Assembly (NCBI GenBank): GCA_021397845.1
Contig: CM038044.1
Location: 42,146,354-42,210,353 of the forward strand
Direction of reading: 5' to 3'
Length of the DNA: 64,000 bases
Origin: Areca catechu
Taxonomy: Eukaryota; Streptophyta; Magnoliopsida; Arecales; Arecaceae
Position numbers and translations under genes: made by a program. Positions 56,901 to 64,000 of this stretch are shown here, in pieces; position 1 is the stretch's first letter; every line of letters begins with the position of its first letter. The notes beneath the pieces are model-generated. The model was not told where the DNA came from. It ran no database searches and saw only the letters and a program-made list of their open reading frames with translations.

Positions 56901-57552
56901 CACATTTTAACTCCTTTGCAGAGATCAAATTCAGATTAGACTTTTTTTCCTTTAAGTGACTTGACCCTCTCTTAACATTGTCCTTCGGTGGGGTCGCATT
57001 AATCACTATCCTCTTTCCTAGATGGTGAAATGCACACAAGTTCGATCGTCCAAACAGGGTGGCATCGTGGTCATACAACCAAGGTCTTCCTAAAATGATG
57101 CTGCTAACCCCCATCGGAAGAACATCGAACCAGACTCTTTCTTGGTAGGATTGTACCTGAATTGTAACCTAGCATCGCAACCGGATGGAAATGTTGGTTG
57201 CATCGATCCATGATACCTTATAGGGGGTCGGGTGTGGAACAGTTGGTAAGTCTAGGCTCTTAACTACATTAGTAGAAATTGCATTGACACAACTCTCACT
57301 ATCAATTATAACCTTACATACCTTATCCCCTATTTTAATAAAGGTCTGTAGGATGTTAGTCCTACTCCAATCCTCATTCCTCTTAGTTTGAGTCAGGATG
57401 CATCTGACCACTCCTAATCAGTCTGAGTCTAAGATCTCTTCCTCCTCCTCATATTCCTCCACTAACTCAGCTTCAGCCTCATAAACCTCTTCCTCACAAG
57501 GGTCACTAATCTCAGGGTCCTCTATTTCAGGTTCCCCTATATGTAAGGCTCG
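53848..57552 (-). pseudogene. pol: pol of Gypsy C
   Basis: Domains in order: acidic linker, protease (VIIDSESCVNAIS, where DSG has become DSE), RT (DGSWRMCIDNWAINK, VVYFDDILVYSK near 56220-56260), RNase H (CDASGVGIGGVLSQ), H2C2 (KIHAGGLAGYFGRNKT), integrase (SMNFVLGLPK, SDRDVRFTSYFWKTLWHMLG, AYHPQTDGQTEIVNQSLG) and a chromodomain (RILDDKMIVTQNKDYQ, SDDTWITREDLQKIAPD) running into the 3' LTR. All pieces are in the same frame. About ten stop codons lie near 57412, 57166, 55696, 55144, 54691, 54499, 54385-54390 (two adjacent), 54067 and at the gag border 57553. I see no frameshift. Many stops are one transition away from the codon expected from element G. Confidence 0.9.
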
Positions 57553-58695
57553 CTATGGACATTGGGCAGCATAATGACCAGTCTGATTAAACTTAAAGCA
57601 TACTGGGGTTTGGTTTCGATCCTTCTGAACCATAGGTGCCTTACCCTTGTCATCTCTACGAATGGGCTGGGGATTGGGTCTAGGTCGATTTGCAGGGAAT
57701 CGGTTATGGTTTGGCCTATTTCCAGGGGCATTAAATCTAGATGAATCAAATTGATAGGTAGGTTTCCTTGGAAATCTCTCAGCATCCCTAGCAACCTGAT
57801 AGGCATGTTCTAAATCATTTACTTCTCTTAGAATCAGTTTTCTCTTAATATCCTCATTCAGGCCTGCTCTAAACCTAGACAAAGTAACAGACTCAGACTC
57901 GGACACACCACACCGCATAACATACTCATCGAAAATGGCTATGTATTCGGACATAGTCTGATTTCCTTGGGTCATCTTCTGCCACTGATCTAAAAGCCTT
58001 TGTTCATAGGAGAATGGTAGGTATTTGGCCCTTAATTTGAGTTTCATGTCCTCCCATGTAGCTATATGTGGGTCTCTTCTCTTTCGGCTTAACCTTTCCA
58101 CATTACTCCAATACAATCGTGCTTGTCAGATCGACCTAAACTTAGCGAATTTGACCTTACGCTCTTTCGACATGGTGTACCATTCGAAGTACTAATCCAT
58201 ATCACTTTCCCAATCAGAGTACATCTTGGGATCTAAAGTACCATCGAATGTGGGGACTTCTAGTTTGATACTCCTAAGGGCTCGTGCTTCCTGATCATCT
58301 ATGTCATACTGTTGCCTCCTAGGAATAGGATCAGGTGTAACCTCTCTACATTGGGATCGATTACTTGGAATTGGATTAGGTGTGACCTCTCTATGTTGGG
58401 CTTGATGTCTGGGGATTGGATCATGTGTAAGCTCTGGAAGCTGGGGTCCTGGACCATACTGTGGGGTAAATTCCAGTGGTGTAGGTTGAGACACATGGGA
58501 TCCTTCTAATGAACCTATTCTTTCATTCATTTGATCAAACCTTTGGTCGACTCCAGCACTAAACTGCCTCTGTTCAGCACTAAGCTGCCTCATTTGCTCA
58601 GTCAAAGATCTCATGAAAGTTTCCATTATGGGGTCCATGGATGTACTAGGTTGGTCCTGGGGGACCTGGTATGGGGTTCCTGACCTAGTAGTCAT
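57553..58695 (-). pseudogene. gag: gag of Gypsy C
   Basis: It starts MTTRSGTPYQVPQ (upstream codons to 58716 are unsupported). A Gln-rich coiled-coil (MRQLSAEQRQFSAGVDQRF) precedes the capsid domain (YWSNVERLSRKRRD, MTQGNQTMSEYIAIFDEYV). A knuckle with CFKFNQTGHYAAQC has its second Cys changed to Phe. In-frame stops: TAG at 58192-58194, TGA near 58124 and TAG at 57553-57555. No frameshift is evident. A repeated TPDPIPR-type unit (about residues 75-120) is encoded around 58310-58440. Confidence 0.87.
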
Positions 58696-59436
58696 GCAAG
58701 GACACAATGCACTCAAACAAACCTAATCGACTATGGATAGCAAGACCTAAAGTCCAAACAAGATGCCTAATCAAGGTGGCAAGCTAGTCTGTAGTAACTC
58801 AAGACTTGGCCAGGCAGGTATAAGAAGAGTGTAGGTCCCTGATTGCCAATCCTAGACACCAATCAGAGATTGGCCAGGTAGGCGGACTAGCTCACTTGCC
58901 CTTCGGAACGTAATCCCTAAACCACCATTCTAGACACCAAGAAATGGGCACACACAGATTTAGTTGACACGATTGAATTGACACTAACTCGGACCCGACC
59001 AATTGGTGTCCCTAAGCTCACTAAAGCAATTAGGTTCTAATCAATTTTAATTAGGGCTTGGGCTCGAATGCAAAGTGGGTGGTTTTGGGCTAGGGAAAGG
59101 TTATGAACTCCTCCCCCTATGTTATATTTTATGCCCTTAAAAATCAATTAGAAATGAATGCAACAAGCAACTAATAAAACTAAACCCTAATGATTTTTTT
59201 TATTTTTTTGGACAGAACCTGTTCTCGGGCCGAAAATAGAGAACTGCAGTTTTCACAGAAAACCATAAATTGTAGAAAAATTACTAAAAATACTTTGAAT
59301 TTCAGGGAAGCTAACAAAATAAATTTTATATTTTTTTGATTTTTATACATGCAGAAAAAATTAAAAAAATAGAGTATATACTGGAAGGCCGAGATGCAGA
59401 ATTTAACTAAACGCAAGATTAACCTAATCTAAACCT
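58696..59436 (-). other. 5' leader of C
   Basis: Non-coding. Hairpin motif 2 is at 58859-58873 (CCAAT/ATTGG). A weak CCCTAAG hairpin lies at about 59010. Leader motif 1 is not found. The proximal part is AT-rich. Confidence 0.7.
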
Positions 59437-59448
59437 GCTTTGATACCA
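59437..59448 (-). other. Primer-binding site, tRNA-Met type with one change (C)
   Basis: The minus strand reads TGGTATCAAAGC, one difference from the usual TGGTATCAGAGC, 4 bp from the 5' LTR. Confidence 0.88.
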
Positions 59449-59452
59449 AATT

Positions 59453-61291
59453 TGATGTGGGACACGGATGTGATGCAGTACAAAAGGTTGATTTTTTTTT
59501 TTTTGTTAATCGAGAGCAAATGTTCATTAACCTAACACCCTATTAAACAATACGTTAAAAGAATCTATAGCAAGCAACTAAATACTGGATTACATCACTC
59601 GCATGCATACCTAACAAAATAATTAATTAGATGGATCATGGTGATTGAGAAACCACCCTAGATTAGGTTCCTACTTTCTAACATCAGATCTAAAGGAAAG
59701 AAAAGGGATCTTGAGTTACCGATACGCTTAGAAACCTCCTCTGATGAAGATCTGGATCACTGCACTATAGGGTTGAAGAATCGGACTCCAAACTGATCGC
59801 TCCTGGCATCCGGATTCCAATCGAAATGATTCCAAAGCATGAACGCCGATCTTCAGAGTCGGATCTTAAGAGAATCTACCAAAAAAAATACCAAAAATAG
59901 CAATTAAACATTGGAAATAAAAAACTAGAAGGAAGGCTGGCACCAGGGTTGTTGGTTCTCCCGGGGATTTTCTTCTTTGGTTGGCTTCTAGGATCTCTTC
60001 AAAGCATTGGATGAAGGCCTTAAAGAAACTTAGGGATCATATCTGATGGAGGGATTGGATGGATAAACAGGACGTCGCACCCCGGTAGAACTTGGATGTC
60101 GCACCCAAGTGTTCTAGGCGTCACACCTAGCACCTATCAGCCATCGCAGCTAGAAAGGAATTGGAAGAAGAACTCGATAGAGTTTCATTTCATTTCATCA
60201 AATATTCATTAATTACAATGGGGAAGGTATAGGGGTATTTATAGAACCCTAACCAGAGAAATGTGGGACTCAAATACAAGAGTTTCATTACAACTCTAGA
60301 CTTCAAGTTTACATTGCCTGGACTCTTGTTGGATGAAAAAAAAATAGACTCTTATCCATAGTTGGCACCAAGATGAGACTTTGATGGAGGGTCATGATCG
60401 CTTCTGGGTTGGTCATGATGATTGGACTCCAGTCTCTTGATAATGTATTCTTCTAGAGCAGCCTGGACTCTTCAGTCTAGATTGGAGAGAACTCTAGAGT
60501 TCTGCTGAAATTCTAGAATCCTTGAAGCTTGAACAGTTAGCAACTTATTTGAATGGAATGCTAGCAACCCTTGGACCTCCAACACTAGGTGAGAAAAAAT
60601 TTCCAATCTCTTTTGAATGCTTGGCTGACTTCTCACTTTGGCGTGAAATATTATGAGTAGAAGGGTACCATCTAGGAGAAGTCCTTCATAATTACTCCTC
60701 TTAAAAATTTTGTACGCCTCTCTTCATGGGCCGACCAAAAGAAATTGTCTTGATGAGTGTAGCTTGTCCAAATTTAAGTGGTAGACCATGTGTCATTGTC
60801 CCCTGGTGACGTAACAATAGTAGTCCTGAAATCATGCAAAGTTGATATGCAAAATAGGCTAGCATTCGACAAGAGCTTGTGCTAGCACATGGGTCACATG
60901 GGCTTGTCTTGAACTAGCACATGGATCTTGATTTGAGTCACATGGGTATTATAATTGGTCTCCCCTGTAATACAAGACTCAGCAACTAATTTTACAGGAC
61001 TCATTAAATAATTAAAGTCCTATTTGATCAATTGGAACCCAATTTGATCAAAGGGCAAGACATGTAAATACGTAGTTCAACTTAGTAAAAGGGGTTTAGC
61101 CTAAAAGGCTAAATAAATAAAATCCTAATTCCAGTTGGTAAAAGGGGCTAACCCTAACTAATCTAAAATAACAAAAGTTAAAATAAATTATTTACATAGA
61201 TAAAAGGGTTGGGTCCAGGGTTTCATTCACAGGTATCCACAAGGATGTGGATTCAACCTATCGATATTTTCGGGCCCTAGTGTCCTCACCA
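59453..61291 (-). repeat. 5' LTR of C
   Basis: TGATGTGGGAC...TAGTGTCCTCACCA, 1,839 bp. The terminal TGGTG has become TAGTG in this copy. TATAAATA on the minus strand lies at 60236-60243. Confidence 0.92.
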
Positions 61292-62532
61292 CAAAGTGTT
61301 TGTGTGCTTCAAAATAATATGTAGCAGAATTAATAAAGTAAATCCACAAAGAAAAATAATCACACAAACACAACAAATTTATAGTGATTTGGTACACTCC
61401 AAGGCACCTACATCCACTCCCCAAGTTTTTCTTAGAAATTTCATTATAATCACCAAGATTACAGTCGATTATTTTTTTGGGCTCACTAATCAAAACCCAA
61501 TTTGCTTTTACCAGGATCACAAGTCAAAATCTTTGTTGGTTTTCTAACTTCGGCTAACCTAAAATCTCTTGGTTTTCATGACTAACCAAAAATCTTGTTG
61601 GTTTTGCGAGCTCACCAACAACCTATATTGGTTTTACGGGATCACCAATAATCTAAGTTGGTTTTACACAAAGGGTAACCAACAACCTCTTTGATTTTTC
61701 AAGGCTCACCAAAAACCTCTTTGGTTTTCCAAGGCTCACCAAAAACCTTAATAAACAAAGTAAGCACAAAATAAAAAGAACACAATAAAAGCTTTCTTAA
61801 ATAAAGCAAATATCTCTTTGAAGCCCTTGATTATTGATAAAGAACTTATCTTCAATTTGTTGAATCCTTGAATGATGATGAAAATGTGGACTTGAAAGCT
61901 TTCTCTCAATTTTGGAAGCTTGAAGGCTTAAACCACTCAAAACAATGAATCCTTAAGTGTATTCAATAAAACTCTCTAAAGGATTGCTTCCCCATTTGGT
62001 TTTTGGTATTTATATAGCTCTCCAACCCATAGATGACCGTTGGGGATGAAAAACAAGCCGTTTGAAACAAGTTGGAATTAATTCTACATTTCTAAAAAAC
62101 TAGTCGTTACACCAAGTATCGACACTTGAATTTCCTGAATTTTTTCATGAGTCAACCTCTTGAGTCGACACTTCACCATGAGTCGACACTTGGTTAGCTC
62201 AAGACAGAAATTCTGGTTCGACACTGTTCTATATTTTTCTTGTTCTCAAGCCTTGAGTCGACACTTGAACTTCTTCATGAGTCGACACTTGTTTGTGCCA
62301 GTGCTGAAACTTCTCCAAAATTGATTTTTAGCCTCTTCAAATTCTTCCATATTATTCCAAAGTCCATATACTTGATTTTTCATTAATTTAAAGACTTTCT
62401 TCAACTGAAAACATGGATTTCTTCATTCAATATGGATGAGTACTAAGATATAATAAATACTTAAAAATATAATTAGTACTCATATGTACTTAAATATTTT
62501 GTCAATCATCAAAATCAAGACTAGAGTCAATA

Positions 62533-64000
62533 ATCTCTCCCTTTTTGATGATAACAAAACCTTTAAGTACATGAACAGGATAAGCTTAAAAAGATTAATA
62601 ATAAGATAAATATGTAAGCTCAAAATCAATGAGTATCAAGCTCCCCCTCAAAATATGATTTCAAAAATATTTTCAAAAATCATTCAAAATTTGTATACAT
62701 TCTCTCCTTTTGCTAATTCTTCCCTTAAGATTAAAATATTTTGCTTTCTTCTCTCCCTTTTTGCACTTTCTTTCATTTCTCTTATAATTTTTCATGTTTA
62801 TCATATCTTTCCCCTTTTCATACTTAACATATTTCTTTCCCTTTTTGTCATCATAAAAAAGGATGAAAGACAATACAAAAGTGAAATGAAGGTGGAAAGA
62901 ATAGCAAGTATATCATCAAAATCAATACATGAAATTAATTAATCATGGTACTAATTAAATATAATACTAATTGAACGTGATACCACAAAAATGACATGTA
63001 CATGCAAAAGAAATAATTCATTGTATATTAGCTCTAATATGCATAACCAATGTATGATTAAGACAGCAATCCATTCATTTCACTTGTTCATGGGATAAGC
63101 TACAGTGGCATCCCAACACGTTATAAGAGATCCCATTGAATGGAAGAGAGGGTCTTTAAATCCTACTTAGCTCCTATGACCAGACGGCCATGGTGACTAA
63201 CCCAATCTGAAACAGTTATTAGGAGCTCTTCTCTCCTTTTTTTTAAAATTCTTAATGAAATAAATCTTGATACAAATTGAATGTAACTCCCCTTAAAAGA
63301 TTAGATTTGAAAACAAGGAGGAGTATCAAAGCAATATAAGTATGATATCAAGAAATCATTGAAAGCATCATACATATATATAATGACAACAAATCTTTGG
63401 ATGCTCTTCCTAAATATTATTTTCCCTCACAAATATGCATTCATTAAGGAATAAAATATGAAAGCACAAGCATCATAATTTCAGACAATTTGAAATATAA
63501 ACATATATACTAAGTTTGAAATCAAAGATTTAAATTTTCAAGATATACATTATCTTTAAAAAATAAGAGATTGATCATTTAAAAACTTTTATCCTGATTT
63601 AAAATCTATTTGAAATGATTTGATATCCATACAAATGCTAGAAGTAATCTAGTAGCAAGTTTAGCTACTGGAGCAAGGATCTATCAATATGCATACCTTC
63701 TACTTAAATGTAATCCTTAAATACCAGTTCTAGTCTTGATCCAAATCATTTCTAACTTAAGCATAGATGCCAAAAATGAAAACATATAAATCATAACATT
63801 TCACTTGAAATGGTTTAAAACTATATTAATCAAAATCAAGTGAAAGTCTAATAATCACAAGTTTAATCATGAGAGCATAAAACCCATTAACATCAAAAGT
63901 TCAGGATCACAACAAATGACTATTAGTCTAAACTTGATTCTAATTAATTAATTGAAATAATTTTCAAAGCAATATACAACTTTAAAAATATTTTTAATGA
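62533..64000 (-). other. 3' internal, non-coding part of E and unassigned AT-rich DNA
   Basis: It begins with the complement of a polypurine tract (62533-62550) and CTCCCCCTCAAA (62641-62652), which mirrors the GAGGGGGAG region of element A. This supports E being a minus-strand Sirevirus-like element. From about 62950 the sequence is AT-rich and non-coding and includes a decayed copy of leader motif 1 (63105-63190), so another element's leader may begin here. The boundary could not be placed. Confidence 0.45.
63105..63190 (-). other. Leader structured RNA motif 1 (decayed copy)
   Basis: TATAAGAG (63122-63129) faces CTCCTATG (63171-63178), with two weakened pairs; CCATT/AATGG (63133-63143) is intact; the flank GACCAGACGGCC follows. 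No primer-binding site is recognisable within the next few hundred bases. Confidence 0.5.

Larger units (their letters stand above)
52072..61291 (-). mobile_element. Gypsy chromovirus C
   Basis: 9,220 bp, exact TSD CAAAG (52067-52071, 61292-61296). LTRs 52072-53917 (1,846 bp) and 59453-61291 (1,839 bp), about 5% apart in the first 400 bp by eye. Minus-strand primer site, leader, gag and full-length pol in one frame with about twelve nonsense codons. Inserted into the E LTR. Confidence 0.93.
51967..62532 (-). repeat. 3' LTR of element E, split by C
   Basis: Parts 51967-52071 and 61297-62532, net about 1.34 kb, same family as LTR D. The left end reads TGATGAAGCAATCCAAGAGG and matches the end of D. 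The right part has a TATATAAATA box (minus, 62007-62016), GGCTCACC tandem blocks (61600-61750) and GTCGAC palindromes (62118-62290). Just inside its right end, CTCTCCCTTTTTGATGAT is the complement of a polypurine tract, so this is the 3' LTR of a minus-strand element. Confidence 0.75.

Overview
This window reads as a plant (angiosperm) heterochromatic stretch built entirely of nested LTR retrotransposons. I found no host protein-coding gene, rRNA or tRNA. The evidence is: LTRs with TG..CA ends and exact 5-bp target-site duplications (TSDs), primer-binding sites complementary to initiator tRNA-Met, Ty1/copia gag-pol of Sirevirus type, Ty3/gypsy chromovirus gag-pol with a C-terminal chromodomain, and solo LTRs. 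A monocot is plausible, but the sequence alone does not fix the species.

Layout. (1) 1-7629: a minus-strand Copia element 'K1' (gag fragment, leader, primer site, 5' LTR 2353-4140) sits in LTR 'L-rev' (to 5237), which sits in an opposite-facing LTR of the same family, 'L-fwd' (to 6844). Then comes the leader of a second minus-strand Copia element, 'N', which resumes at 19986 and 23013 and ends at its 5' LTR 'M' (23652-25933). (2) 7630-19980: solo LTR 'D' (TSD CTAAT), split by a complete plus-strand Sirevirus 'A' (8133-19164, TSD TTTAT) with gag, pol and a third ORF. (3) 20421-23012: solo LTR 'L' (TSD ATTAG). (4) 26266-51550: an old minus-strand Copia element 'B'. Its 3' LTR hosts Gypsy 'F' (28422-49154, TSD AAGAT), which hosts Gypsy 'G' (31572-46349, TSD GTCTT), whose 3' LTR hosts Gypsy 'H' (32465-38415, TSD AGTAG). 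(5) 51551-64000: LTR 'P' inside B, then minus-strand element 'E' inside P, with E's 3' LTR split by Gypsy 'C' (52072-61291, TSD CAAAG).

G and C are degraded autonomous-type elements (gag, protease, RT, RNase H, integrase, chromodomain). F and H are non-autonomous: each keeps gag parts fused to a conserved tail with an integrase-derived piece, then the integrase C-terminus, and each has a net length near 5.95 kb. LTR divergence by eye (H about 0.3%, G under 2%, F about 4-5%) agrees with the nesting order.

The most interesting unexplained signal is a compact three-stem RNA-like motif in the 5' leaders, close to the primer-binding site. It occurs in both Copia (K1, N) and Gypsy (G, H) elements, and its main stem varies while pairing is kept. 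A second hairpin motif is shared by six leaders. Other notable items are the Sirevirus accessory ORF, the shared tail of F and H, and the nonsense-only decay of element C.
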